A DNA stretch of 64,000 bases from Bradyrhizobium sp. sBnM-33 (GCF_032917945.1 NZ_CP136624.1:5580001-5644000); one strand, 5' to 3'; shown: positions 22,654 to 32,622, counted from the stretch's first letter. Made by a program: numbers and translations. The notes: a model not told the origin generated them from the letters alone.

Positions 22654-23334
22654 TCAACCGGCGGGCGTATTGCCGAGGCGATTGTTCCGCCGACCCAGCT
22701 TGGCGGTCCTTGCGCGGATGGCCCCTATCGTCCGCTTCATTTCCAGCGCGATGGCCCTCGGGGGCTTGCCGCTCCCGATCAGCGAGCGCAGCAGCGCATC
22801 GTCTTCCGCCGTCCATTCGGCACCGCTCAGTTGAAAGCGGTCTTCGCAGCCCGTTTCCTTGGCCGGTGCTGCAAACCGTTGCCAGCCCAGCGTCTCATGG
22901 AAAATGACGACAAATGCGATCCAGAGCACGATAGCCCGCCCCTCGGACAGGGCGGCGGATTTGAGATGCTCGGCGCTGAACGTCGCCGGCCGCAAAGCAT
23001 CCAGAGCAGGCCAGATGTCTGAAGCGATCGAATTGACGAAATAGACGTACAGCGACACGAAAGGTCCGGAAACGACGGCACCGATGGCCGCGATCAGCCA
23101 AAGCGGCAGTCTTCGCCCCGCTGTTCTGCTCACCAATTGGGTGGCGAGGCCAGTCAGGCACCAGGGCACAATGGCGAGCGAGAGAACATAAAGCATCGCC
23201 CCGGCGCCTCCCATGGCGGCCGCATACGGTCCGAGAATGACCGAAAGCAGTGCCAGCACGATCGGAACGCCGCAGAAGAAGATGAGATCGATCAAAGCCT
23301 GTTTCGACAGGCGCCAATGCGCCACAAGTTCCAT
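22654..23334 (-). CDS. Four-helix membrane protein with C-terminal Myb/SANT-like domain
   Basis: A 226-residue protein. Residues 1-155 contain about four membrane segments (LIFFCGVPIVLALLSVILG, MLYVLSLAIVPWCLTG, LWLIAAIGAVVSGPFVSLYV, AIVLWIAFVVIF). Residues about 172-215 carry EWTAEDDALLRSLIGSGKPP, RAIALEMKRTIGAIRARTAK, a helix-turn-helix of the Myb/SANT or GcrA type with the typical tryptophan and acidic first helix. In rhizobia this domain is usually a short soluble protein. Joined to a membrane part it suggests a membrane-tethered regulator, but this is inference. It is a single gene just outside the mobile element. Confidence 0.65.
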   Translation of the reverse strand: MELVAHWRLSKQALIDLIFFCGVPIVLALLSVILGPYAAAMGGAGAMLYVLSLAIVPWCLTGLATQLVSRTAGRRLPLWLIAAIGAVVSGPFVSLYVYFVNSIASDIWPALDALRPATFSAEHLKSAALSEGRAIVLWIAFVVIFHETLGWQRFAAPAKETGCEDRFQLSGAEWTAEDDALLRSLIGSGKPPRAIALEMKRTIGAIRARTAKLGRRNNRLGNTPAG

Positions 23335-23508
23335 CGCGTCGCTCCGCTTGCATCCGACGCGTCAGTCATAGTGTGAGCGACGGAATCGAGCAACGTGTCC
23401 GCACCGTCCAACCTGCCATCTGGCGCGGCCAGGCCGCGTCAAACAAATAGAGTATGCGGACGCGGACGGCGCAGCACCATCGCCGCGCCGTCCAGACACC
23501 TGCACTGC

Positions 23509-24369
23509 TCAGACCCGCTCTATTGCCTGAAGCCGCGGCCGTCCAAGGGCTGGGTCGAGCGAGCGCCGCAATTGCTCCTCCAGTTCATCAAGCAGGAAAA
23601 AGCTGACATCGTCGACGGAGCCCTGCCCTTTGGCGAAGGGCTGTTCGAGCAGCCGGATCAGATACAGGACGTAGACGAACATGTAGGTGATGAATCCAAA
23701 CAGTAGCGCCGCGGCCGGATCGCCCTCCGTCTTCAGCAGGAGCAGCAGGACGATGATCGAGAACACCAGCGTTTGCACGAGGACATGCACCGATGGGACG
23801 AATTCGACGCGCTGGATGGTGTAGATGCGAAGCAGCGCCCTGCGGATCGCATCCTGATTGGTGCGAAGGCGTACGACGAAATTCGCAGCCATGCCCATGC
23901 CCTCCAGTCGACCGAGAATGGGCGTCAGCTTGCTGAGCTCGTCGAGCACGGGGGAAATGTTCTTGTGGTCGTAGGCACGGTCCAGGCCTTCGCGCAGCTT
24001 TGCAACGACCCCGATCAGGATCAGCCGCGCTTCCCTGAGATTGAAGCGCTCGTTGGTCCGCGCGAAGCATTCCAGATCGCCGTCGATTGCTTCGATCGCG
24101 GTGCGTAGTGCCGTCGGAATTTGTTCGGCTTCCTTGTAATCCTTGAGAATGCTCGACAGCAGGAAGCCGATAATGAATATCGCGCCACCAATACCGCTGG
24201 TCACCAGCCCGTTGAGCTCGAGGAACTCGAATCCGAGATAGTGAACGATTGCCTTGGCGCCGCCGAGTAACAGGACGATGATGCCAACCGTGAAGAACAG
24301 GCGGAATTTCTTTCGCAGGCTGATTTCGGCGCCACCGAAAGGAAGATGCGAGCTGATCGAAGACGACAA
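23509..24369 (-). CDS. Membrane protein of unknown function (bestrophin/DUF4239-like layout)
   Basis: A 286-residue protein. Two N-terminal membrane segments (FFTVGIIVLLLGGAKAIVHY, GIGGAIFIIGFLLSSIL) are followed by a soluble helical middle of about 110 residues, then two more segments (LVFSIIVLLLLL, AALLFGFITYMFVYVLYLI) and a tail LDELEEQLRRSLDPALG. The arrangement resembles the bestrophin/DUF4239 channel-like families, without a diagnostic motif. The start codon appears to be TTG at 24369, with AAGG about 11 bases upstream. No partner genes are evident. Confidence 0.5.
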   Translation of the reverse strand: MSSSISSHLPFGGAEISLRKKFRLFFTVGIIVLLLGGAKAIVHYLGFEFLELNGLVTSGIGGAIFIIGFLLSSILKDYKEAEQIPTALRTAIEAIDGDLECFARTNERFNLREARLILIGVVAKLREGLDRAYDHKNISPVLDELSKLTPILGRLEGMGMAANFVVRLRTNQDAIRRALLRIYTIQRVEFVPSVHVLVQTLVFSIIVLLLLLKTEGDPAAALLFGFITYMFVYVLYLIRLLEQPFAKGQGSVDDVSFFLLDELEEQLRRSLDPALGRPRLQAIERV

Positions 24370-24805
24370 TGCGCGAATATCCTTTCCCTGGAGAACGTAC
24401 AGGAGACAAGTTCCGTCCGTTCGATTGCGGTATTTGCGGCCCGAATTCGGTTGACTTCGAGGGCGGTGATCCCTCTACGCTTTGTCATCTCGGGCCTTGC
24501 GTATACGTGCTGAAGGCGAGCCGCGCCCAGCCCCGCCCGACGTCAGATACACTCGACGCAGATAATTATTAAGCCTGCAAATGGCTCCCCGGCTCCCGCG
24601 GCGGCATTGGCGACATATCGCCACAATGCATAGGAACTCGGACGGCGCTTTCAGGCTGCCGTGGGCGGCCTTCTTACCCGCTGGCCGCTATCCGGGCCGC
24701 GGCCTGTTGCGGCCGGTCTCACGCGCGTTTGAACATCGAAAGCGCTCACCGAGTGAGCCCCTCGGCCAAAGATAAACTGCTTTGCGTCAATGCCCGGTTG
24801 CGCGA
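24370..24805. other. Intergenic stretch without a supported gene
   Basis: It separates the membrane gene and the microprotein. Open frames here (for example 24369-24572 on the plus strand, with a few cysteines) have no ribosome-binding site or motif. Nothing else was seen. Confidence 0.3.
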
Positions 24806-24877
24806 TTACAATAACATGCTGATGGCCACGACGATGAACGGCGCGGCCACCAGCAAGACCGGCCAAAGCCGGAACAT
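24806..24877 (-). CDS. Possible 23-residue hydrophobic microprotein
   Basis: The ATG shares its A with the TGA of the upstream coiled-coil gene (TGATG), an arrangement for coupled reinitiation. The peptide (MFRLWPVLLVAAPFIVVAIS plus MLL) is one membrane helix with a single basic residue. It is too short to judge by homology; the overlap and hydrophobicity are the only support. Confidence 0.35.
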   Translation of the reverse strand: MFRLWPVLLVAAPFIVVAISMLL

Positions 24878-25353
24878 CAGGCCACGAGACTACTCCCTGC
24901 AATTTTCTTTTTGAGCGTCTCGCAGACGGTGCGGACTTCGGATGTCATCAAGGAACAATCCTCGATCTGCAGAAAGTAGCGCTTGCCCTCCTCCCGATAA
25001 TTCGCCGCCAGTTCCTTGATCTCGGACACCATGGCGTGAACGCCGGCAACCATCGCTTCACATCTTTTGGCGGCGTCGGTTAGTTCCGCACCGAGTGCTT
25101 CAATCTCTTTCACTGCCGCATCATATTCGCGGACCACAGCTTCGGCTGAGAGTTTGCCGACCTGATTGACCCCTTCCTTGTGCTCGACATAGTCGGGCAT
25201 TGGGCCTTTCGGCAACGGGTGGTCATCGCTATGGGGTATCTCTTGGATAACGGGCCCTCGCCGGGCGTTGTAGATGAGAGTGCCGATTTCCCCTTCGATT
25301 TCATCAGCGTCGAGCAATGGAGAGCGAGTTAGAATTTCAGTGCTTAAAGACAT
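24877..25353 (-). CDS. Coiled-coil protein of unknown function
   Basis: A 158-residue soluble protein. The first 60 residues are extended and proline-containing (IQEIPHSDDHPLPKGPMPDY). Residues 70-155 are a long helix or coiled coil (AVVREYDAAVKEIEALGAEL, MVSEIKELAANYREEGKRYF, VRTVCETLKKKIAG). No enzyme motif. It is upstream of and coupled to the 23-residue hydrophobic peptide. It may be a structural or element-derived protein. Confidence 0.5.
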   Translation of the reverse strand: MSLSTEILTRSPLLDADEIEGEIGTLIYNARRGPVIQEIPHSDDHPLPKGPMPDYVEHKEGVNQVGKLSAEAVVREYDAAVKEIEALGAELTDAAKRCEAMVAGVHAMVSEIKELAANYREEGKRYFLQIEDCSLMTSEVRTVCETLKKKIAGSSLVA

Positions 25354-25559
25354 CGACTTTGCTCCAAATTGTTACGCGGAGAGCGGAGAATTTATCACCG
25401 TCAATGAGGATGTCATCACTGTCCACAGGCCGCTATGTATTGCAGCGGACATTGGAACCGGGCTCCTAGTGGCCTCAGTCCTGCGAGTGAGGCGACGCGA
25501 CACTCCTTAAGCGTGAGCGACGCGAACCTGCGCCTAGTATCTATTCGCGAACGTCGTAG

Positions 25560-26285
25560 TTACCCGCGCTTGCGCCGCCGATAATCCCGCTTCTTCGGCT
25601 TTGGTGCCAGTTCCGGCACCTCCGCCTGCACTTCCCGGTACCGTGCCAACATGCGGTCAAAGCTGGCGTTGAGCGCCTCCGCGATCTCGGGCCGCTTCTC
25701 GAGCCCGGCGAGCAGCAGGCCGGCGGCCTCGATGGTGGACAGGCCGTCGCGGCGCGGCTCCTTGCGGAGTTTGCCGTAACGCGACGGGCGCTTCGGACCC
25801 AGAATGACCCGCTGGCACTTCAGCATCCACGCGTTGCGCCACCACAGCGCCTTAGCCTGGCTCCAGGTGCCGTCGAGCAGCACGATGCCTTCGATGTCGG
25901 AGAGGATGGCACGCTGGTGCGGCTCGACCTCGCCCTTGCGGTTGATCGCCACGATCTCGGCATCGGTATCGAGGTCGGCGACCTTGGCGGAGCCGAGATA
26001 GAGCACCGCCCAGCGGGAGGGATCGTCGACCTTCCGCCCCAGCGCCTTGGAGAGGCTCGGCCAGGACAGGCCGATTTTGACGACCGCGTCCTTGAAGTGC
26101 AGCGCCGTCAGCCGCGCGGTGCCGAGCGCCCTGTCCTGCTCCTGCGGATGCTGCAGGATCAGAAGGGAGATCTTACTCTCGATCGGCGTGATGCTGTCGC
26201 AGATGCAGAGCGGCAGCGGCTTGCCGCAATGCGGACATTCCGGGATCGCTTCCGCGCCGGCCTGGGGATTGGATTGGTCTGACAT
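25560..26285 (-). CDS. DTW-domain protein, probable tRNA-uridine aminocarboxypropyltransferase
   Basis: A 241-residue protein. The N-terminus has a CPHCGKPLPLCIC zinc-ribbon-like cluster. The core shows LILQHPQEQDRALGTARL and the motif LLDGTWSQAKALWW, the DTW signature in its DGTW form, then STIEAAG. DTW proteins (TapT/YfiP, DTWD1/2) transfer an aminocarboxypropyl group from S-adenosylmethionine to a tRNA uridine (acp3U). The basic tail PKPKKRDYRRRKRG fits RNA binding. It is 34 bases after the second RND pump gene on the same strand, so it may be read through from the efflux operon although unrelated in function. Confidence 0.8.
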   Translation of the reverse strand: MSDQSNPQAGAEAIPECPHCGKPLPLCICDSITPIESKISLLILQHPQEQDRALGTARLTALHFKDAVVKIGLSWPSLSKALGRKVDDPSRWAVLYLGSAKVADLDTDAEIVAINRKGEVEPHQRAILSDIEGIVLLDGTWSQAKALWWRNAWMLKCQRVILGPKRPSRYGKLRKEPRRDGLSTIEAAGLLLAGLEKRPEIAEALNASFDRMLARYREVQAEVPELAPKPKKRDYRRRKRG

Positions 26286-26319
26286 TCGCCCGCTATACGC
26301 TTCGTGGCGAGTAATTCAA

Positions 26320-29300
26320 CTATTCGGCAGGCGCGGCGATTGCGGCCGGCCGGGATCGTTGCCGCAGCCGGTCGATCAGGAGGTAGATCACCGGCGTGGT
26401 GTACAGCGTCAGGATTTGCGAAACCAACAATCCGCCGATGATGGTGATGCCGAGCGGCCGGCGCAGCTCGGTGCCGGGGCCGGTGGCAATGACCAGCGGA
26501 ATGCCGGCAAACAGCGCCGCCATCGTCGTCATCAGAATGGGCCGGAAGCGGGCGCGGCACGCCTCGAAGATCGCCTCCGCCGAGGACAGGCCGCGGTGGC
26601 GCTCGGCATCCAGCGCGAAATCGACCATCATGATGCCGTTCTTCTTGACGATGCCGATCAACAGAATGATGCCGACAAAAGCGATTACCGTCAGCGGCGT
26701 GTTGGTCACCTGCAGCGCCAATAGCGCGCCAAGGCCTGCGGACGGCAAGGTCGAGATGATCGTGATCGGATGCGCCAGGCTCTCGTAGAGGACGCCAAGC
26801 ACGATATACATCGCCACCAGCGCGCCGAGGATCAGCAGCGGCTGCCGCCCGCTGGTCTTGTTGAAGTCGCCGGCACTGCCGTCGAAACTGCCGCGGATGC
26901 CCTCCGGCATATGCAGTTCCTCGACCGCGCGCTGGATATTGGAGGTCGCGACCTCCAGCGGCACATCGGGCAGGAGATTGAACGAGACCGTCGTCGAGGG
27001 AAACGATTGCGAGTGGTACACCGCAAGCGGCGACAGGCCGCGCTGGTAGCGCACTACGGCCGATAGCGGCACCTGGGCGTCGTTGGCGCCGGCCACAAAG
27101 ATCCGCTCGAGGTTGGCGGGATCGCTCTGGAACTTCGGGTCGATTTCCAGCACCACCATGTACTGGTTGCGCTGGGTATAGATGATCGAAATCTGCCGCT
27201 GCGCGAACGCGTTGTTCAGGGCGTTGTCGATGTCCTGGACGCGAACGCCGAGGCTTGAAGCGGTCTTGCGGTCGATCACCAGCGACAATTGCAGCCCGCC
27301 GGGGTCGCGGTCGCTGGAGATATCGGTAATGCCCTCCACCGTTTCCATGCGCTTGGCGACCAGCGGGGCCCATTTCTGCAGGAGCTCGAGGTTCGTGCTG
27401 GACAGCGTATACTGGTAATCGGAATCGCTTTGCCGGCCGCCGGTGCGGATGTCCTGCGCCGCGAACATGAACAGGCGGATACCGGCGACCCGATAGAGAT
27501 CCTTGCGCAGGCGATCGATCACCTGCGCCGTCGACATGCCGGCCCGCTCCTCCGGCGGCTTCAGGCTGATGAACATGGTGCCGCGGTTGGAGCCGCCGCC
27601 GCCCGGCCCGGCGGTGCCGCCGAGCGAAGAGCCGACGGCGGCGACCGCCGGATCGGCCATCACGATATCGGCCAGTTGCTGCTGCAGCCCGAGCATTGCC
27701 TGGAACGAGGTATCGGGAGATGCGCGTGTCGCACCGATCACAAGGCCGCTGTCGTCGGTCGGGAAGTAGCCTTTCGGCGTCTTGATGTAGAGCACCACCG
27801 TCAGCGCAATGGTGGCAAAGAACACCAGCAGGGTCAGGAACGGGAAGCCGAGCACCGCCCGCAGCGTCCAGGTGTAGAAGGAAACGATGCGCGACAGCGT
27901 GCCCTCGACCAGGCGGTCGAACCAGGTCGCGCGATCGGACGTCGCCTCCTTGATGTAATGCGCGCAGATCATCGGCGTGATCGTGAGCGACACGACGGTT
28001 GAAACCACGATCGCGAAGGTCAGCGTCAGTGAGAACTCGCGCAGCAGGCGGCCGACGATCCCGTCCATGAAAATCAGCGGCGTGAAGGCCGCGATCAGCG
28101 ACAGGCTGATCGACAGCACGGTAAAGCCGATCTGCTTGGCGCCTTCGAGCGCCGCCGGATAAGGCGCCATGCCATGTTCGAGGTTACGGTACATGTTCTC
28201 GATCATCACGATGGCGTCGTCGACCACGAAGCCGACCGAGATCGCCAGCGCCATCAGCGACAGATTGTCGATCGAGAAGCCGGCGAGCCACATCCCGGCG
28301 CAGGTGCCGGCCAGCGCGAGCGGCACGGAAACGCCTGCCGCAATGGTCGGCGTCAGCCGCCGCAGGAACGCGAACACCACCACCATGACGAGAAATGCCG
28401 TCGCCAGCAGCGTGTACTGCATGTCGAGCACGCTGGCGCGGATCGTTCCGGTGCGGTCGACGAGGGTCGAAATTTCCACGCCGCCGGGCAGCCACTGCTT
28501 CAGTTCCGGCAGCAGCGCCCTCACCCGATCGACAGTGTCGATCACGTTGGCATCACCCTGCTTGGTGATCTGGATCAACACCGCCGGTTGCTTGTTGAAC
28601 CAGGCGATCGAGCGGCTGTTGCGGACGGAATCCTCGACCTCGGCGATATCGGCGAGGCGGACGAAATTGCCGGCGGAGCTCTTGATGATGATGTCGCGGA
28701 ATTCGGCCGCGGTGCGCATCTGCTTGTTGGTCGAAATCGTCTCACTCTGGCGACCACCGTTGAAGATCCCGACCGGTCCCAATGGATTGGCGTTGATGAT
28801 GGCGAGCCGCACGTCGTCGGTCGCAATACCGGCATTCGATAGCGCCACTGGGTTCAGCGCGATGCGCACTGCGGGCTGGTCGGCGCCGGTGACGTTGACT
28901 TCGCCGACGCCCGGCACCTGCGAGATACGCTGCGCGATCACGGTATCGGCGACGTCGTACATTGCGCTCGTCGTCAGCGTCTTCGACGTCAGTGCCAGCA
29001 CGAACACCGGGGCGGCGGCGGGATTGGCTTTGCGAAAGCGCGGCAATGACGGCAGGTCGCTCGGCAGATCCGCCAGTGACGCGTTGATCGCCGCCTGCAC
29101 GTCGCGCGCGGCGCGGTCGATATTGCGGCCGATCGAGAATTGCAACTGGATGCTGGTGGTACCGAGCGAGCTGGTCGAGGTGATCTGGTCGAGGCCCGCG
29201 ATCTGGCCGAGCCGGCGTTCCAGCGGTGCGGCAACCGTCGAGGCCATCACGGAAGGGTCGGCGCCGGGCCGCGTGGCGGATACCCGGATCATCGGAAAGT

Positions 29301-29424
29301 CGACGTTGGGCACCGCCGAGACCGGCAGAAAGACATAAGCGACGATGCCGACCAGGAAGAGCCCGATCGCCAGCAGTGTGGTGCCAACCGGCCGGCGAAT
29401 GAAGGGCTCCGAGATCGATGCCAT
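26320..29424 (-). CDS. RND efflux permease (MdtC-like), second pump subunit
   Basis: A 1034-residue HAE1-type pump with 12 membrane helices and two large periplasmic loops. The start MASISEPFIRRPVGTTLLAI is the family N-terminus. Helix 4 contains SVGFVVDDAIVMIEN with the proton-relay Asp pair, and TPKGYFPTDDSGL begins the second half. It follows directly (0-base gap) on the paralogous pump gene at 29425-32574; two adjacent, different RND subunits with one fusion protein is the MdtABC pattern, in which the pumps form heterotrimers. Likely substrates are detergents, bile-salt-like or plant antimicrobials, inferred only from family. Confidence 0.9.
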   Translation of the reverse strand: MASISEPFIRRPVGTTLLAIGLFLVGIVAYVFLPVSAVPNVDFPMIRVSATRPGADPSVMASTVAAPLERRLGQIAGLDQITSTSSLGTTSIQLQFSIGRNIDRAARDVQAAINASLADLPSDLPSLPRFRKANPAAAPVFVLALTSKTLTTSAMYDVADTVIAQRISQVPGVGEVNVTGADQPAVRIALNPVALSNAGIATDDVRLAIINANPLGPVGIFNGGRQSETISTNKQMRTAAEFRDIIIKSSAGNFVRLADIAEVEDSVRNSRSIAWFNKQPAVLIQITKQGDANVIDTVDRVRALLPELKQWLPGGVEISTLVDRTGTIRASVLDMQYTLLATAFLVMVVVFAFLRRLTPTIAAGVSVPLALAGTCAGMWLAGFSIDNLSLMALAISVGFVVDDAIVMIENMYRNLEHGMAPYPAALEGAKQIGFTVLSISLSLIAAFTPLIFMDGIVGRLLREFSLTLTFAIVVSTVVSLTITPMICAHYIKEATSDRATWFDRLVEGTLSRIVSFYTWTLRAVLGFPFLTLLVFFATIALTVVLYIKTPKGYFPTDDSGLVIGATRASPDTSFQAMLGLQQQLADIVMADPAVAAVGSSLGGTAGPGGGGSNRGTMFISLKPPEERAGMSTAQVIDRLRKDLYRVAGIRLFMFAAQDIRTGGRQSDSDYQYTLSSTNLELLQKWAPLVAKRMETVEGITDISSDRDPGGLQLSLVIDRKTASSLGVRVQDIDNALNNAFAQRQISIIYTQRNQYMVVLEIDPKFQSDPANLERIFVAGANDAQVPLSAVVRYQRGLSPLAVYHSQSFPSTTVSFNLLPDVPLEVATSNIQRAVEELHMPEGIRGSFDGSAGDFNKTSGRQPLLILGALVAMYIVLGVLYESLAHPITIISTLPSAGLGALLALQVTNTPLTVIAFVGIILLIGIVKKNGIMMVDFALDAERHRGLSSAEAIFEACRARFRPILMTTMAALFAGIPLVIATGPGTELRRPLGITIIGGLLVSQILTLYTTPVIYLLIDRLRQRSRPAAIAAPAE

Positions 29425-32400
29425 CTACTGCATCCCCTCGGTGGCGCCGGCAACCGTGGGTCCGGGCGGCCCTGGATCTGGCACCGCCTTCTCGATTTTG
29501 CGATTGATCCGGTCGAGCGCCAGATAGATCACTGGCGTCGTATAGAGCGTCAGTAACTGGCTCAGCAGCAACCCGCCGATGATGGAGATACCGAGCGGAA
29601 ATCGCAGCTCTGCGCCGGTGCCGCTTTCGATTGCCAGCGGCAGCGCCCCGAACAGCGCGGCCAGCGTCGTCATCATGATGGGGCGGAAGCGCAACAGGCA
29701 AGCCTGCACGATAGCCTCAGAAGGCGACATGCCCTGATGCCGTTCGGCTTCAAGCGCGAAGTCGATCATCATGATCGCGTTCTTCTTGACGATGCCCATC
29801 AGCAGGATGATGCCGATCAGGCCGATCACCGACAGATCCTGCCCGAACAGCATCAGCGCCAGAATGGCGCCGACGCCGGCGGATGGCAGCGTCGAGAGAA
29901 TGGTGATCGGGTGGATGTAGCTCTCGTAGAGCACCCCTAACACGATGTAGATCGTGACGATCGCCGCCAGAATAAGCCATGGCTGGCCGGCCAACGATTT
30001 CGAGAATTCGGCCGCATCGCCCGCATAGACGCCGACGATGCTGCCGGGCATGCCGATCCGGGTCTCGATCTTCTTGACTGCCTCGACGGCTTCGCCGAGC
30101 GCCTCGCCGGGGGCGAGATTGAAACTGAGCGAGACGGCCGGAAACTGCGCGAGATGCGAGATCGCAAGCGGCGCGGTGGTGCGGGTCAGCGTCGCCACCG
30201 CCGACAGCGGCACCTGGGCGCCGGGCGCGCCGGCGGTCGTGCTCGCGGCCCCCGGCAGATAGAGTTTCGACAGGATCGACGGATCGCGCTGGTACATCGG
30301 CATCGCCTCGAGCACCACGCGATACTGATTGGCCTGGCCGTAGATCGTCGAAATCTGCCGCTGCGCAAACGCATCGTTTAGGGTGTCGTTGACCGCCTGG
30401 ATGCTGACGCCGAGCTGGCCGGCGCGCTGGCGGTTGATGTCGAGTGCGGCCCGCAAGCCGCCCTCCTGCGCTTCCGACGAGACATCGCGGAACAGCGGAT
30501 CGCGGCGCATCTCGGCAATGAGCTTCTGCGCCCATAGCGATACCAGAGCCGCATCGGTGCCGGTCAGCGTATACTGGTATTGCGAGCGGCTCGACTGTGT
30601 CGAGATCTGTACGTCCTGTACCGGCTGGAAATAGATGGTCATGCCGGGAATTTTCGCTGTGCGCTGTTTCAGCCGGTCGACCACCATGGAAATATCGTCG
30701 TGCCGCTCGCCGCGCGGCCTCAGCGTCATCACCAGGCGCCCGACATTGGTGGTCGGATTGACCGATCCGGCCCCGATCACGGAGACCACGCCGATCACGT
30801 CCGGATCGGCCTGGATCGCGGCCGCCGCCGTCGCCTGCCGGCTTTGCATCTCGGTAAAGGAAACGTCGGGGCCGGCCTCGGTCACGGCGGTGATCGATGC
30901 GGTGTCCTGCAGCGGCAGAAAGCCCTTCGGCGCGATCACATACATCACGAGTGTCGCAATGATGGTAGCGAACGTCAGAACAAGCGTCGCGCGCTGGCGC
31001 TGCAGCACCCACAGCAGCGTGCGATGGTAGAAGGCGACCATGCGGTCGATGAAACGGCTGACGGCGGCGAGGCCCGGGACCGTCATCTCTTCCCCGACAT
31101 GCTTCAATAGCCGCGAACACATCATCGGCGTCAGCGTCAGCGACACGATCGCCGAGGTCACGACCGCGATCGTCAGCGTGAGCGCAAATTCGCGGAACAT
31201 GCGTCCGACCAGCCCGGACATGAACAATAGCGGAATGAAGACCGCGATCAGCGACACCGTCAGCGAAATCACCGTGAAGCCGATCTCGCTGGCGCCCTTT
31301 AGCGACGCCTCCATCACGGACTCGCCGTTCTCCATGTGGCGGACGATGTTCTCGATCATCACGATGGCGTCGTCGACCACGAAGCCGGTGCCGATCGTCA
31401 GTGCCATCAGCGACAGGTTGTCGAGGCTGAAGCCGCAAAAATACATGATGCCGAAGCTCGTGATCAGCGACAGCGGCAGGGCCACGCCCGCAATCAACGT
31501 CGCGCGTAGTGACCGCAGGAACAACAGCACCACCAGCGTCACCAGCACCACGGAAAGGATCAGCGTGAACTGGACATCGCGCACCGAGGCGCGGATGGTG
31601 ACGGTGCGGTCGGAGACGATGGTCAGATTGACGCCGGCCGGGATCGCGCGCTGCACCTTGGGTATTTCGTCGCGGATCTGCCTGACGACGTCGATCACGT
31701 TGGCGCCGGGCTGCCGCTGGATATCGATGATCACGGCCGGCGTGCCCTGGTACCAGCCGCCGGTCCGATCGTTCTCCAGCCCGTCGATGATGTTGGCGAC
31801 GTCACCTATCGTGACAGGTGAGCCATTGCGATACGCGATGATGATCGGCTTGTAGGCCTCCGCCGCTGCGATCTGATCGTTGGCGGCGATGGTGTAGGCC
31901 TGCTGCGCGCCGTCGAGCGATCCCTTTGGCCCTGAGACGTTGGCGCCCGCGATGGCGTTGCGCAGATCCTCCATCGAAATGCCGTAGGCGGCGAGCCGCG
32001 CCAGATCGGCCTGCACCCGCACCGCAGGCTTGAGCCCGCCGAGGATGGCAACGCGCCCGACGCCGGAAATCTGGCTGAGCCGCTGGCCCAGGATCGTATC
32101 GGCGATATCGCTCATCGCGCGCAGCGAAATCGTCTCCGATGTCAGCGCCAGGGTCAGGACCGGCGCATCCGCCGGGTTTACCTTGGCGTAAGTCGGCGGA
32201 TACGGCAGATTCCTTGGCAGGATACCTGCCGCTGCGTTGATCGCCGCCTGCACGTCCTGGGTCGCGCCATCGATGTCGCGGTTGAGGTCGAACTGCAGCG
32301 AGATCTGGCTGACGCCGAACGAAGAGGTCGACTGCATCGAGGACAGCGAGGGAATCTGTCCGAGCTGGCGCTCCAGCGGCGCCGTGATGAGCGAGGCGAC

Positions 32401-32574
32401 CACGTCGGGGCTGGCGCCCGGCAGTTGCGTCGTCACCTGCACGGTCGGGAAATCGACCTGCGGCAGCGCCGATACCGGCAGCGCCCAATAGCCGAGCGCG
32501 CCGCCGATCATCAGCGCGATCCCAAGTAGCGAGGTCGCGATCGGCCGGCGGATGAACGGTTCGGAGACGCTCAT
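29425..32574 (-). CDS. RND efflux permease (MdtB-like), first pump subunit
   Basis: A 1049-residue HAE1-type pump beginning MSVSEPFIRRPIATSLLGIA. It has helix 4 with TGFVVDDAIVMIENIVRHME, the porter-domain sequence LPQVDFPTVQVTTQLPGASP, APKGFLPLQDTASI after the central cytoplasmic link, and C-terminal helices with GIVKKNAIMMIDFALEAERH. It is a paralogue of the next gene rather than a recent duplicate: many substitutions, collinear. The order fusion protein, this pump, second pump on one strand with tight spacing marks a single operon. Confidence 0.9.
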   Translation of the reverse strand: MSVSEPFIRRPIATSLLGIALMIGGALGYWALPVSALPQVDFPTVQVTTQLPGASPDVVASLITAPLERQLGQIPSLSSMQSTSSFGVSQISLQFDLNRDIDGATQDVQAAINAAAGILPRNLPYPPTYAKVNPADAPVLTLALTSETISLRAMSDIADTILGQRLSQISGVGRVAILGGLKPAVRVQADLARLAAYGISMEDLRNAIAGANVSGPKGSLDGAQQAYTIAANDQIAAAEAYKPIIIAYRNGSPVTIGDVANIIDGLENDRTGGWYQGTPAVIIDIQRQPGANVIDVVRQIRDEIPKVQRAIPAGVNLTIVSDRTVTIRASVRDVQFTLILSVVLVTLVVLLFLRSLRATLIAGVALPLSLITSFGIMYFCGFSLDNLSLMALTIGTGFVVDDAIVMIENIVRHMENGESVMEASLKGASEIGFTVISLTVSLIAVFIPLLFMSGLVGRMFREFALTLTIAVVTSAIVSLTLTPMMCSRLLKHVGEEMTVPGLAAVSRFIDRMVAFYHRTLLWVLQRQRATLVLTFATIIATLVMYVIAPKGFLPLQDTASITAVTEAGPDVSFTEMQSRQATAAAAIQADPDVIGVVSVIGAGSVNPTTNVGRLVMTLRPRGERHDDISMVVDRLKQRTAKIPGMTIYFQPVQDVQISTQSSRSQYQYTLTGTDAALVSLWAQKLIAEMRRDPLFRDVSSEAQEGGLRAALDINRQRAGQLGVSIQAVNDTLNDAFAQRQISTIYGQANQYRVVLEAMPMYQRDPSILSKLYLPGAASTTAGAPGAQVPLSAVATLTRTTAPLAISHLAQFPAVSLSFNLAPGEALGEAVEAVKKIETRIGMPGSIVGVYAGDAAEFSKSLAGQPWLILAAIVTIYIVLGVLYESYIHPITILSTLPSAGVGAILALMLFGQDLSVIGLIGIILLMGIVKKNAIMMIDFALEAERHQGMSPSEAIVQACLLRFRPIMMTTLAALFGALPLAIESGTGAELRFPLGISIIGGLLLSQLLTLYTTPVIYLALDRINRKIEKAVPDPGPPGPTVAGATEGMQ

Positions 32575-32622
32575 GGCTGCGTGCTCACTTTACGAATTCA
32601 TTTCAGGCGTGCGGTGCATCGA

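Noticed and set aside
24369..24572. 67-residue plus-strand frame with several cysteines
   Set aside because: No ribosome-binding site or known motif, and it starts on the start codon of the opposite gene; not supported.
26159..32488. Long open frames opposite or offset to the RND pump genes
   Set aside because: Their composition (Arg/Ala/Gly rich) and exact overlap with conserved pump sequence mark them as shadows of high-GC codon use.
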